A DNA stretch of 21,073 nt from positions 1 through 21,073 of the forward strand of contig DATLTV010000069.1 of the NCBI GenBank assembly GCA_035533375.1. Reading direction: 5' to 3'. The first letter of the stretch is position 1; the number at the start of each line of letters is the position of its first letter. A model generated the notes under the pieces. The model made no database searches and had not been told where the DNA came from. It saw only the letters and a program-made list of their open reading frames with translations. Source of the stretch: DATLTV01 sp035533375 (GTDB lineage Bacteria > Patescibacteriota > Minisyncoccia > UBA6257 > 2-01-FULL-56-20). Position numbers and translations under genes: made by a program. Of this stretch, positions 6,616 through 15,319 are shown one piece after another.

Positions 6616-6788
6616 GGTAGCTTAGCTGGGTATAACCGAGAATACCGCAGCCGGGGCATAGCGAGGCATAGCCGGGGCTTAGCTGGGGCATAGCAAATGC
6701 TTTTTAAAAACTGAACGAACGAAACCGTTCGTATGATTTCGCGCGCTGTGCTTCACTAAGCCCCGGCTATGCCCCGGCTGAGCCCTAG
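6616..6788. repeat. Family G array, stem-loop and inverted array between pilC and pilin
   Basis: Four units of 10-11 bp related to GCCGGGGCATA stand at 6650-6691, with degenerate units before them. CATAGCCGGGGCTTAG (6667-6682) has its exact reverse complement at 6756-6771, and CAGCCGGGGCATAG (6648-6661) at 6767-6780. Between them is a 7-bp stem ACGAACG/CGTTCGT (6715-6732). The right arm contains the pilC stop codon. Confidence 0.85.
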
Positions 6789-7996
6789 TGGATGTTCGCC
6801 GTCAGGCTGTAGAGCGGCACAAGGATAGAGGCGAAAAGGAGCCCGACCATGCCGCCGATCACGATCATGAGGATCGGCTGGATGAGGTCGACGAGGCTAT
6901 TCATGACCTCGTCCGCTTCGCGGCCGTAGAAACCCGAGATGCGCTGGAAGATCTGCTCTACCTTCCCCGTGGTCTCGCCAACCGCGATCATCTGCCCCAC
7001 GAGCGAAGGGAAAAAATCGGGATGCCTTTCAATGCTCTGCGACATGAGGTTCCCCTGGCGCACGTCCTCAGCGACCTCGTGGATAACATCTTTATAAAGC
7101 ACGTTCCCTACCATGTGACTGATGATCTCAAGCGCTTGCGCGATGGGAATGCCGCCGTGGATCAAAAGCTGGGCGGAGTTCGAGAAGCGGGTCATGATGA
7201 CCGGCACGAATACCTTTTTAACGATCGGCACCCTGATTTTCACCTCGTCGAGCAGGGCGGTCCCTTCCGGCGTCATCGAATAATTGACGCCCATGATGAT
7301 GACGAATATGAAGATGATGACGACTGCAGGCCACCATTTGCCGAGGAACGTGCCGCTCCCGAGGAGTAACTGCGTGTACCAGGGAAGCGCGACGCCGTTC
7401 TGCGTGAACACCGGCCCGAGCTGCGGGAAAACGAACGTGATCATGATGAAGCCGACGACCATGAAAAGGCTTACGACGACGCCCGGATAGAGCATCGCGG
7501 CCATCGCCTTGCTCGAGAGAATCGCTTCTTTTTCCGTGTAGTCGGCAAGAAACCCCGCAACCTCGTTCAGATTCCCCGTGATTTCCGCGGCACGGACCAT
7601 CTCGACGTAGAACGTCGGGAAAATAGTCCCCTGCCGCTCGAGAGCCTGCGAGAAGGAAAGACCGGAGTCGATGTCTTCGGACACCTGGAGTACCGCTTCC
7701 CTCAGGCGCGGCTGCTTCGTCTGGTCGTGCAATGTTTTGAGGGCCGCGTTCAGCGGCAGGCGCGCTTCGAGAAGCGTCGCGAGCTGCCGCGTGAATATCA
7801 CCATGTCTTTCCGCTTCACGCGGGTGAAAAAACCGGCGATTGCGTCATACCAACGGGGTGATTCCGCCGATTCCAGACTCAGAATGAACAGTTCGTGCGT
7901 GGCAAGGATATTCGCGGCGGAATCCTTCGTGCCGGCCTCCACGAACCCCATTTGCATCTCCCCGCCCTTGGTTTTTGCTTTATATTTGAATTTCAT
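6785..7996 (-). CDS. pilC: Type IV pilus inner-membrane platform protein
   Basis: PilC is the membrane platform on which the PilB and PilT motors act. The 403 residues match the family length. The N-terminus has the MKFKYKAKTKGG beta motif of PilC/GspF proteins. Two T2SS-F domains follow: first about 65-188 with FTRQLATLLEARLPL and AAEITGNLNEV, second about 268-390 with RFSNSAQLLIHGGIPIAQAL and AVGETTGKVE, the usual paired GxPL/GIP and G-E-x-G motifs. Membrane helices lie at about 167-189, 222-240 and 373-396. It comes after pilT on the - strand with a 109-bp repeat-filled gap. There is no Shine-Dalgarno before ATG 7996. Confidence 0.95.
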   Translation of the reverse strand: MKFKYKAKTKGGEMQMGFVEAGTKDSAANILATHELFILSLESAESPRWYDAIAGFFTRVKRKDMVIFTRQLATLLEARLPLNAALKTLHDQTKQPRLREAVLQVSEDIDSGLSFSQALERQGTIFPTFYVEMVRAAEITGNLNEVAGFLADYTEKEAILSSKAMAAMLYPGVVVSLFMVVGFIMITFVFPQLGPVFTQNGVALPWYTQLLLGSGTFLGKWWPAVVIIFIFVIIMGVNYSMTPEGTALLDEVKIRVPIVKKVFVPVIMTRFSNSAQLLIHGGIPIAQALEIISHMVGNVLYKDVIHEVAEDVRQGNLMSQSIERHPDFFPSLVGQMIAVGETTGKVEQIFQRISGFYGREADEVMNSLVDLIQPILMIVIGGMVGLLFASILVPLYSLTANIH

Positions 7997-7999
7997 GAA

Positions 8000-8103
8000 A
8001 AAGAAAATAGGGAGAAAAGTAGATAAAAGTTGAGAAAAATAGAGAAAAGTTTCACTTATAATTTTTTTCTACGTTTATCAATTTTTATCTATATTTATCC
8101 ATT
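8000..8103. repeat. Family F hairpin element between pilT and pilC
   Basis: The gap reads as a purine-rich half (AGATAAAAGTTGAG, AATAGAGAAAAG) followed by a pyrimidine-rich half (GTTTATCA, TTTATCCATTTTCT). The words and their order resemble 2799-2885 before gatA. Imperfect fold-back is possible. Confidence 0.65.
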
Positions 8104-8105
8104 TT

Positions 8106-9176
<1,071 letters not shown>

Positions 9177-9333
9177 AGTTATAGCTCGTAAGCTCTAGGC
9201 TCGTAAGCTCTAGGCTCGTAAGCTCTAGGCTCGTTAGTTATTCATTTACTTTAACATAATTGCTCGCACGACTAAAGAGCTAAACGCTCGAAATACATCG
9301 CTGTCATTTCGAGCGCTAACGAGCTAACGAGCT
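9177..9333. repeat. Family A module between pilB and pilT
   Basis: Three 15-bp units GCTCGTAAGCTCTAG start at 9184, 9199 and 9214, with a partial fourth. A perfect 10-bp stem CGCTCGAAAT/ATTTCGAGCG follows (9285-9294 with 9306-9315, 11-nt loop), and then inverted words CTAACGAGCTAACGAGC up to the pilB stop. The gap is 157 bp. Confidence 0.9.
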
Positions 9334-11055
9334 CTACAAATCCTCCGTCTCCCGCAGCACTTCTTCCATCGACACCTTGCCCTGGAGCGCTTTCATCACG
9401 CCGTCCTGCCGCAGGCTGATCATCCCCTGGTTTTTCGCTTCCTTCAGAATCTTCTGGGCCGTGGGGCTGTTCGCGACGATCTCCTCAAGCGCCGGCGACA
9501 TCTGCAACACTTCGAAAAGCGCGTTCCGGCCGACGATGCCGCGGTCTTTGCACTTCGGGCATCCCTTCGCATGGTAAATCATATAGGGCTTCTTGAACTG
9601 GCTTTGCACCTCGGCGGGAAGGCCGGCGAGCGCTTTTTCGATCGCTTTCGCTATCGCCTCCGGGGCTTCTTCCGGCGCCTTGCAATCGGGACACAAGAGC
9701 CCCACGAGCCGCTGCGCGATCATGAGATTCAGGGACACGGGAATGAGGAACGGCTCCACTTTCATATCGATGAGGCGGGGAATGACGCCCGCGGAATTGT
9801 TCGTGTGAAGCGTCGAGAGCACGATGTGTCCCGTAAGCGCCGCTTGTACGGCAAGCCCCGCCGTTTCATTGTCGCGGATCTCGCCCACCATGATCACGTC
9901 CGGATCCTGCCGGAGTATCTGGCGGAGGCCCGAGGCGAAAGTGTATCCGATCTCCGGACGCACCTGCGACTGGTTCACGCCGGAAACGAAATATTCGACC
10001 GGGTCTTCGAGTGAAAGGATGTTCACGTCTTCGTGGTTCAATTTCTGCAGAAGCGAATAGAGCGTCGTCGTTTTTCCCGATCCCGTGGGACCGGTGACAA
10101 GGATCATGCCGTACGGCTTCTCGATGCCGGCCTCTACGATTTCTTTATTTCTAAAAAGAAGATCGAGGGCGTCGAAGTTTTTGAGGCCGGTAGCGGGATC
10201 AAGCACGCGGATCGCGACCTTCTCGCCCAAGGGAGTCGGAAATGTCGCCACGCGAAAGTCGATATCGCGGTCGAAGATGGTCGCCCGGAAACGACCGTCC
10301 TGGGGAATGCGGTTTTCGTCGATCTTCAGGCTCGAGATGATCTTCACGCGCGAGGTGATGGGCTGCGCGATCTCGAGCGGCAGAGACGCTACTTCCTTGA
10401 GATCGCCGTCAACGCGGAATCGGATGCGGAGGTACGTCTGCTGGGGCTCGATGTGAATATCGGACGCCCTGCTCGCGACCGCTTCCCTGAATGTTTGCGC
10501 GACGATCGTCACGATTGGCGCTTCTTCCGCCGTGACCGCCTCTTCGAGCCGCACTTTTTTCTGCTCTCCCCCTCCCTGCTTCAAACTTAACGAATGCACG
10601 GCCCGTTCCACCTCCGACCGGTACGGCGAATAGCGCCGGAGCACTTCCTGCCAGTCGCTCCAGGAAATGAGATACACGCCGAGATTCAGCTGATTGCGCC
10701 GGCCGATGAACTTCAGCGCGTCCTGCGCCTTCGCATCGTCCGGATGCACCATGCCGATAACAAGCAGGTTTTCCTGCTTCGCGATAGGAACCGCGGCGTA
10801 GGTACGCGCAACCTCCTCGGGGATGATATCGAACAGCTCCTTCGGAATAGTTGCGACATCGAGCTTTTTGTACGGGATCTTCAATGCCGCGCTTTTGAGC
10901 TCGGCTATTTTTTTGTCGTCGAGCAGGCGCTGGTTGGAGATGAGCGCCTCAACCGCCTGTCCCGAGAGCAGGGCGTCGCGCTTGAGTTTCGCGAGCGCCG
11001 TCGCGTCGAGCAGTCCCGCGTTCTGGATTTCCTGTAGTAGTTGGTCGTTGGACAT
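9334..11055 (-). CDS. pilB: Type IV pilus assembly ATPase
   Basis: PilB is the motor for pilus extension. The 573 residues show an N-terminal MshEN/GspE-N domain (about 1-145, with LGVYLISWSDWQEVL near its end), then ASDIHIEP (197-204), Walker A GPTGSGKT (322-329), the Asp box SLEDPVEY (348-355), Walker B VIMVGEIRD (387-395), the His box TGHIVLSTLHT (408-418) and the zinc-binding tetracysteine Cys455/Cys458 and Cys499/Cys502 that separates PilB from PilT. All catalytic parts are intact. ATG 11055 lies 4 nt behind a family A word and has no Shine-Dalgarno. The two flanking gaps are repeat modules of nearly the same length. Confidence 0.97.
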   Translation of the reverse strand: MSNDQLLQEIQNAGLLDATALAKLKRDALLSGQAVEALISNQRLLDDKKIAELKSAALKIPYKKLDVATIPKELFDIIPEEVARTYAAVPIAKQENLLVIGMVHPDDAKAQDALKFIGRRNQLNLGVYLISWSDWQEVLRRYSPYRSEVERAVHSLSLKQGGGEQKKVRLEEAVTAEEAPIVTIVAQTFREAVASRASDIHIEPQQTYLRIRFRVDGDLKEVASLPLEIAQPITSRVKIISSLKIDENRIPQDGRFRATIFDRDIDFRVATFPTPLGEKVAIRVLDPATGLKNFDALDLLFRNKEIVEAGIEKPYGMILVTGPTGSGKTTTLYSLLQKLNHEDVNILSLEDPVEYFVSGVNQSQVRPEIGYTFASGLRQILRQDPDVIMVGEIRDNETAGLAVQAALTGHIVLSTLHTNNSAGVIPRLIDMKVEPFLIPVSLNLMIAQRLVGLLCPDCKAPEEAPEAIAKAIEKALAGLPAEVQSQFKKPYMIYHAKGCPKCKDRGIVGRNALFEVLQMSPALEEIVANSPTAQKILKEAKNQGMISLRQDGVMKALQGKVSMEEVLRETEDL

Positions 11056-11213
11056 AATTGGCTCGTTGGCTCTAGGCTCGTAAGCTCTAGGCTCGTAAGC
11101 TCGTTGGCTCGTAAGCTCTAGGCTCGTAAGCCAAAATGTTTCTTGAGTGGCTTAAGAGCTCAGCGGACGAATCGCTATTGCATGCGATTCGGCGCTTACG
11201 AGCTATGGAGCTT
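11056..11213. repeat. Family A module before pilB
   Basis: GCTCGTAAGC occurs at 11076, 11091, 11107 and 11122, and inverted at 11194-11203. An 8-bp stem CGAATCGC/GCGATTCG (11168-11175 with 11184-11191) lies between. The gap is 158 bp. Segment 11090-11118 is identical to the murD start repeat on the other strand. Confidence 0.9.
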
Positions 11214-11504
11214 TTATAACGGTTGGAACGGGTTGCTCCTGCCGGCATTCCCCGGCTGGAGCGGCGTCACGTATTGCTTGAGCGCCGTAAATGCCGCGCT
11301 TCCTACGACGGCGTTCGGATCCACATTCGCGTTCGCAAGTGGTGCGATATCCTGGAATGTCGGGGGTATGGTGACGGCAATAAGCTGAGGCTGCGCGAAG
11401 AAAACATAATAGACGGCCGCGATGATGATCGCGAGGATCACGACCCAGACGACCATCCGCAACAGACTTCCTCCGCTCTTATCTTCTTCAATAACGATTG
11501 CCAT
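11214..11504 (-). CDS. Small pilus-cluster membrane protein, possible short PilP-like subunit
   Basis: ATG 11504 gives 96 residues; a longer reading would run through the repeat gap. Residues 1-15 are polar and cytoplasmic, 16-38 form a membrane helix (MVVWVVILAIIIAAVYYVFF), and the rest lies outside. The C-terminus ends NPFQPL after a basic GRS, which resembles the R-x-P-F stretch of PilP/GspC-type proteins that bind the secretin. It occupies the PilP position after pilO. No secretin is expected in a single-membrane organism, so a PilP name would be a positional guess. Similar one-helix proteins at this place are a plausible accessory of the PilMNO platform. Confidence 0.75.
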   Translation of the reverse strand: MAIVIEEDKSGGSLLRMVVWVVILAIIIAAVYYVFFAQPQLIAVTIPPTFQDIAPLANANVDPNAVVGSAAFTALKQYVTPLQPGNAGRSNPFQPL

Positions 11505-11510
11505 ATATTT

Positions 11511-11630
11511 GTTAATTTTCAATTTACAATTTTTCCGCCCGGGGCGGATCCGCCTTCGGCGGATAATTTTCAAAAACTTGTTTGGAAATTATTATGTTGT
11601 AAATTGATAATGTGTAAATTGAAAATTTAT
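11511..11630. repeat. Family D hairpins in the pilO to small-protein gap
   Basis: Two adjacent stems, CCGCC/GGCGG (11535-11547) and ATCCGCC/GGCGGAT (11548-11564), are enclosed by an exact 15-nt inverted repeat AATTTTCAATTTACA (11514-11528) and its complement (11613-11627). The core reappears in gatA. Confidence 0.85.
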
Positions 11631-12278
11631 TTACGACCCTTGATAATAGGTGGCCACGTTGACCGTAAAATTGTAGTTCTGCTGGATTACCGTTGAACTG
11701 CCGACGCCCTGCGCGGCGGCTATCGGTTCGATATCAACCGACTCCGGGTCGAACAGCCGGATGTTCGTGGCCAGGAGCGATATGAACTGTTTTATATTCT
11801 CGTATTGGCCGCTCATTTTGACGGAAAGCAGTATCGTGCCAATGGGCTTTTCGAGGGAACCCGCGAAATTCGCGGCGGCGGTATTCACGGTGGAACCGGG
11901 AGCGGGAGCGGCTGCCACGGACTGAACATTCTGGATGCCTTGCGCCTGCACCGAGATCGTCTGTACCGCGAGGGCGCTTTGTCTGGCAACGCCGGTGATC
12001 TGCGTAATCGCCCCCGGGATGTCCGGTGAAAGCGGCAACGCGGAAGAAACGGCGTCCTGCACCTGGCTCTGACTCTGGTAATTCGCGATCAGATCCTGCA
12101 CTTTTTTTATTGTTGCTTCTTCGCTTGTAAGGAACGACTGCTGCGAAAGATACTGCGCCTTCGCGGACTGGGCATTCTGATACGCGGGCGCGATAAGCTC
12201 GAAATAAACGATGAGCGCGGCGAAAAGGAACAGGAGTCCGATCAAGAGGCTTGCAAATCGTTTGGTGGATTGTTTCAT
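11631..12278 (-). CDS. pilO: Type IV pilus alignment protein PilO-like
   Basis: The 215-residue protein has the PilO plan: short cytoplasmic start (MKQSTKRF), one membrane helix (9-27), a coiled coil (about 30-70, with NAQSAKAQYLSQQSFL) and a ferredoxin-like outer domain (about 90-215) including GTILLSVKMSGQYENIKQFISLL, a core motif of PilO folds. It follows pilN after 15 bp, the only tight spacing in the cluster, so the pair is surely co-transcribed and likely forms the PilN-PilO dimer. Assignment is by architecture and position; sequence is divergent. Confidence 0.85.
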   Translation of the reverse strand: MKQSTKRFASLLIGLLFLFAALIVYFELIAPAYQNAQSAKAQYLSQQSFLTSEEATIKKVQDLIANYQSQSQVQDAVSSALPLSPDIPGAITQITGVARQSALAVQTISVQAQGIQNVQSVAAAPAPGSTVNTAAANFAGSLEKPIGTILLSVKMSGQYENIKQFISLLATNIRLFDPESVDIEPIAAAQGVGSSTVIQQNYNFTVNVATYYQGS

Positions 12279-12293
12279 GGTATGCGCGCGGAG

Positions 12294-12860
12294 TTATTGA
12301 GCGGGATTATTGATAGCGAGGAAAAAACTCCGCGTAAGGGTAAGCGTCACGTCGAATTGCCACTTGCCATTCGCATCCGTAATGTCGTTCACCACGAACG
12401 ATTGCACCGCATCCGTCTGGCTCCCCAGGTCGACAAGTTGTTGATTGATATCGTCCAGGGTCTTCGCGACGCCTCCGATCGCGATCTGCCGTGACGTCAC
12501 ATTCGCGTTCAGCTTTGTGAGATAGACGTTCGTTTCGGTGTTTTTTTCCAGCCAATCGAACAGGGGCGAACCGGAAACGTGCGTCTTCAGGATGGTCTGC
12601 AGATTGGCGATCTGGGAATAAAAATTGACGAGTGCCGTCTGCTCTGCAACCGGAACCTTGTCGCTGAACGACTGCAACTGCTTCTGTATGTTCTGTGTTT
12701 GCGAATTCAGATAAGGCTCGTAGCCGTATGCGAGGCCGAAATAAACAATGAGCGCGATGAAGAGCACCGTGCTTGAGAACATAAGAAGCTGTCCCGACCA
12801 CCCCGGCGTTTTTACGGGTTCGCGGCCGAGCTGCTCGATGACTTTTTGAGGAAGAGGCAT
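12294..12860 (-). CDS. pilN: Type IV pilus alignment protein PilN-like
   Basis: This 188-residue protein follows pilM and has the PilN plan: a cytoplasmic N-terminus of about 23 residues, a membrane helix (24-46), a coiled coil (about 50-85) and a ferredoxin-like domain with WLEKNTETNVYLTKL and a final VTLTLTRSFF strand. The usual PilM-binding N-terminal peptide (consensus near INLLP) is not clear; MPLPQKVIEQLGREP stands in its place. ATG 12860 comes directly after family A repeats (GAGCTAACT-ATG). Confidence 0.83.
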   Translation of the reverse strand: MPLPQKVIEQLGREPVKTPGWSGQLLMFSSTVLFIALIVYFGLAYGYEPYLNSQTQNIQKQLQSFSDKVPVAEQTALVNFYSQIANLQTILKTHVSGSPLFDWLEKNTETNVYLTKLNANVTSRQIAIGGVAKTLDDINQQLVDLGSQTDAVQSFVVNDITDANGKWQFDVTLTLTRSFFLAINNPAQ

Positions 12861-12983
12861 AGTTAGCTCGTAAGCTCGTAAGCTCGTAAGCTCGTAAGCT
12901 TAATTAAAACTTGGTAATGCATCGTTTATTTATAAATTTTACAATATAATCGCACAGCTTACGAGCCTGGAGCTTAAGGGCTT
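12861..12983. repeat. Family A module between pilM and pilN
   Basis: Four tandem 8-bp units GCTCGTAA start at 12866, 12874, 12882 and 12890. After an AT-rich spacer the inverted word GCTTACGAGC stands at 12957-12966, followed by CTGGAGCTTAAG close to the pilM stop. The gap is 123 bp. Confidence 0.9.
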
Positions 12984-14075
12984 TTATATGAATTCCCTGA
13001 GTCCGAGCCCGAGCGCGACGCTCATTACCGGATTCAATTCGGGAACCAGCGGCTCCATGACCGGCGGGTATTCGAATCCGGCGAACGGAGTCCCTTTCAC
13101 GACGGGCCTGCCCATCTCCCGCTCGAAATATTTTTCGATGCCGAGAAGGTTCGCGGTTCCTCCGGCGAGAATGACCCGCTCGAGCCGCGGCGCCTCGGGG
13201 AACTGGCTCGCGTATTTATACTCCGCCTTTTTCACCTCATTAATTATAGCATCAACGAACGGGAACATTATTGTGGATAACTCGTAATTGGGGCCGGTGC
13301 CCACGATCCCCCGCTCCTTTTTGAGCTCTTCGGCGCGCAGCGGATTGATGCCGAGGCTCGTGGATAAGGCCTGCGTAAGCGAAGCGCCCGCGAAATCGCT
13401 CTGCGCGTTGAACTTGAGCGCGCCTTTTTCGATGAATGCGATGTTCGTCGAGCGGCTGCCGATGTCAACCACGATCGTCGGGGTTGGGTCCGCGCCGCCG
13501 TAGATGCGCGCGATGGCCAGAGGCTCGATCTCGAGCGCCGCGAGGCGCAGTCCCGCAAGCTCGAATATCTTCCGATATTTCGCTACCTGCTCGCGCGGAA
13601 GAGAAACGAGAAGTATCTGCTGATGCACGAATCCTTTTTCGTCCTTGGTCTCGCCGACTTTGAACCACTCGAGCGCTATCTCCGAGATCGGGAGCGGCAC
13701 GTATTGTTTCGCCTGGTATGCCATCGCTCTTTCGAGATCCGGAGCGCTCATCATCGGGAAATCGAGCACGGTGAGAAACGCGGAGAATGCGGGAATGGAA
13801 GCGATGACCTCCGTCGCCTGCGGCTTCATTTCGCGCAACACGGTCTTTAATAATTCCACCACTTCCTTTTCGAAAAGCTTGAGCGCGCTCGTCTGAAGCA
13901 CCTGATTCGCGCGCGCAAGATAACCGCTCGATTCGAGAATGCCGTAATTCACAACGCTTGCCGCGCGCTGCTGGCCCGACTTCATCTCCACCACCTTGAT
14001 TGACGTTGTGCCGATATCGACGCCGAGATAGGAAGGCGTGATGCTTTGTTTGAAGAAATTAAGAATGCCGGCCAT
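12984..14075 (-). CDS. pilM: Type IV pilus actin-like protein
   Basis: PilM is a cytoplasmic actin/FtsA-like ATPase that binds the PilN tail and links the motors to the platform. The 363 residues contain the phosphate-1 motif YLGVDIGTTSIKVVEM (16-31), the phosphate-2 motif IVVDIGSRSTNIAFIEKG in the middle, and the adenosine motif ILAGGTANLLGIEKYF in the C-terminal third. Length is normal. It is the first gene of the cluster. ATG 14075 stands 8 nt after an extended -10 box, so the operon message is probably leaderless. Confidence 0.94.
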   Translation of the reverse strand: MAGILNFFKQSITPSYLGVDIGTTSIKVVEMKSGQQRAASVVNYGILESSGYLARANQVLQTSALKLFEKEVVELLKTVLREMKPQATEVIASIPAFSAFLTVLDFPMMSAPDLERAMAYQAKQYVPLPISEIALEWFKVGETKDEKGFVHQQILLVSLPREQVAKYRKIFELAGLRLAALEIEPLAIARIYGGADPTPTIVVDIGSRSTNIAFIEKGALKFNAQSDFAGASLTQALSTSLGINPLRAEELKKERGIVGTGPNYELSTIMFPFVDAIINEVKKAEYKYASQFPEAPRLERVILAGGTANLLGIEKYFEREMGRPVVKGTPFAGFEYPPVMEPLVPELNPVMSVALGLGLREFI

Positions 14076-14083
14076 ATGGATTG

Positions 14084-14092
14084 ATTATAGCA
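14084..14092 (-). promoter_or_regulatory. Extended -10 promoter of the pil operon
   Basis: On the - strand TGC-TATAAT matches the extended -10 consensus exactly and ends 8 nt before the pilM ATG. No -35 box is needed in this class and none is clear. Confidence 0.7.
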
Positions 14093-14136
14093 TGTATACC
14101 GATAATCTTCGGCTTTATATTTATTTGATATTCGCA

Positions 14137-14145
14137 TGGTATATA
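14137..14145 (+). promoter_or_regulatory. Candidate extended -10 box of comFC
   Basis: TGG-TATATA ends 6 nt before ATG 14152. It lies in the 76-bp gap shared with the pilM promoter and points the other way. Confidence 0.5.
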
Positions 14146-14151
14146 AAACGA

Positions 14152-14832
14152 ATGCCGAACCGGATCCTCGACCTCCTTTTCCCTCCGCGCTGCGTGCAAT
14201 GCGGAGCTTATGCGGATGGGCGCGCTCTTTGTACCCGCTGCGCGAAAAGCATCCGAATCCATCACTCGCTTTTCTGCGGCAGCTGTCGGGCCAGGCTTCC
14301 CGAAGGACTGAAGATCTGCCATAAAAGCTTCCCCTATATATTGGGGGCGGCAGCCGACTATGACGCCCCGGCGATCAGGAGCCTCATTCATGCGCTCAAG
14401 TTCCGGTCTATGCAAAACGCCGCAGTCCCGCTCGCGGAATTCCTTATCTGCTACGCGGCCACAATCCCCCTGCCGGCCGATGCGCTCGCCGTTCCCGTTC
14501 CACTTTCCGTCCGCAGGCGGCGCGAACGCGGCTTCAATCAGGCGGAGCTCATCGGCGGCATATTCGCCGGCCGCTTCCGGATGCCATTCGACCCGGCCGC
14601 GCTCGTGCGGACAAAACATGCGAAACCGCAAAGCGAAACGAAAACGCTTGCCGAACGGTGCGAGAACGTGAAAAATTGCTTTGCCGTTCCGGATGCCGCC
14701 CGCGTCGCGGACAGGAATATCATCCTCATAGACGACGTCACGACTTCCGGCACCACGTTCCTCGAAGCGGCGTCGGCGCTCAAATCTGCCGGAGCGAAAA
14801 AAATCATCGCCTTGGCCGCGGCCAAGGCATAG
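14152..14832 (+). CDS. comFC: ComF-family phosphoribosyltransferase-like competence protein
   Basis: ComFC acts inside the cell in natural transformation, helping to process incoming single strands. ATG 14152 gives 226 residues. The N-terminus has the ComF zinc finger: FPPRCVQCG, ALCTRC and later FCGSC, six Cys in C-x2-C pairs. The DYDAPAIRSLIHALKFR segment is typical of the family. The phosphoribosyltransferase domain ends with the PRPP loop IILIDDVTTSGTTFLEA. RRRRERGFNQAELI is the other ComF hallmark. An upstream reading to 14038 would overlap pilM and lacks family similarity. It is divergent from pilM, so DNA uptake pilus and processing genes share a promoter gap. Its stop codon lies inside a family B repeat. 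Confidence 0.95.
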   Translation: MPNRILDLLFPPRCVQCGAYADGRALCTRCAKSIRIHHSLFCGSCRARLPEGLKICHKSFPYILGAAADYDAPAIRSLIHALKFRSMQNAAVPLAEFLICYAATIPLPADALAVPVPLSVRRRRERGFNQAELIGGIFAGRFRMPFDPAALVRTKHAKPQSETKTLAERCENVKNCFAVPDAARVADRNIILIDDVTTSGTTFLEAASALKSAGAKKIIALAAAKA

Positions 14833-14850
14833 AAGCGGATGAACGCGGAT
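14829..14850. repeat. Family B repeat, left inverted end of the GxxExxY cassette
   Basis: The 22-nt word begins ATAGAAGCGGATG and matches the reverse complement of 15320-15341 at 20 of 22 positions. It includes the comFC stop codon and a potential ATG (14839). Confidence 0.85.
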
Positions 14851-14856
14851 CAAGCC

Positions 14857-15301
14857 ATGGCAATAGAAAATGGAAAGGGGCTTTTGTATGAAAAAGTCAG
14901 CTACCATATCGGAGGAGCGTGTTTCGACACATACAATAAATTCGGCGGCGCGTTCAAGGAATCCGTCATCAATGATGCTTTTGTAATCGAATTGCGAAAT
15001 CGCGAGTTGTCCGTGGAAACCGAAAAAAGAATAACCATCTTCCATGACGACGAAAAGATAGGGGGTCTATGTCCCCGATATTATCGTGAACGATCTTATC
15101 CTTATCGAGCTGAAAGCCAAAAGTTTCTTAACGAAGGAGGATGACCGGCAATTTTGGCGATACTTGCATGGTTCGAATTATCGGCTTGGATTTTTGATCG
15201 ACTTCGGCAACCGAAAACTGGAAATAAAACGCCGCATTTATGACAAAGCGCGAAGCCAAAACCAGCCCCCTCATACTCTCGCCATCGAAAATCGACATTA
15301 G
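14857..15301 (+). pseudogene. GxxExxY family protein (PD-(D/E)XK-like), frameshifted
   Basis: Two frames together give one complete GxxExxY protein of about 147 residues. The first frame runs to FHDDEKIG, and the second continues VYVPDIIVNDLILIELKAK to the stop at 15301. They join if one G of the G5 run at 15061-15065 is removed. Family features: YEKVSYHIGGACFDTYNKFGGAFKES (first half, seen in two parts), then the PD-(D/E)XK-like core with Asp in VPDIIV and ELK in LIELKAK, then RLGFLIDFGNRKLEIKRRI. ATG 14857 is preferred because ATG 14839 lies within a repeat. The frame break may be a real mutation, programmed slippage or a sequencing error. Family function is unknown; a nuclease-like fold is proposed. 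The gene lies between inverted family B repeats. Confidence 0.85.
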
Positions 15302-15319
15302 TCTCTTTTTGGCATCCCT

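Noticed and set aside
6515..6691. N-terminal extension of the pilin
   Set aside because: It would run through the promoter and repeat array and bury the class III signal peptide; ATG 6514 gives a normal prepilin leader.
9184..9243. Tandem units that could be taken for a CRISPR array
   Set aside because: The units are 15 bp (8 bp at 12866) and contiguous, with no unique spacers and no cas genes nearby.
9285..9315. Stem-loop in the pilB-pilT gap as a terminator
   Set aside because: A strong stem but no T run on either side, and pilT downstream would be cut off; better seen as part of the repeat module.
14059..15045. Long open frame of 328 codons on the - strand
   Set aside because: It lies antisense to comFC and the GxxExxY gene, has no recognisable domains, and its sequence is rich in Arg as expected for a shadow frame in GC-rich DNA.
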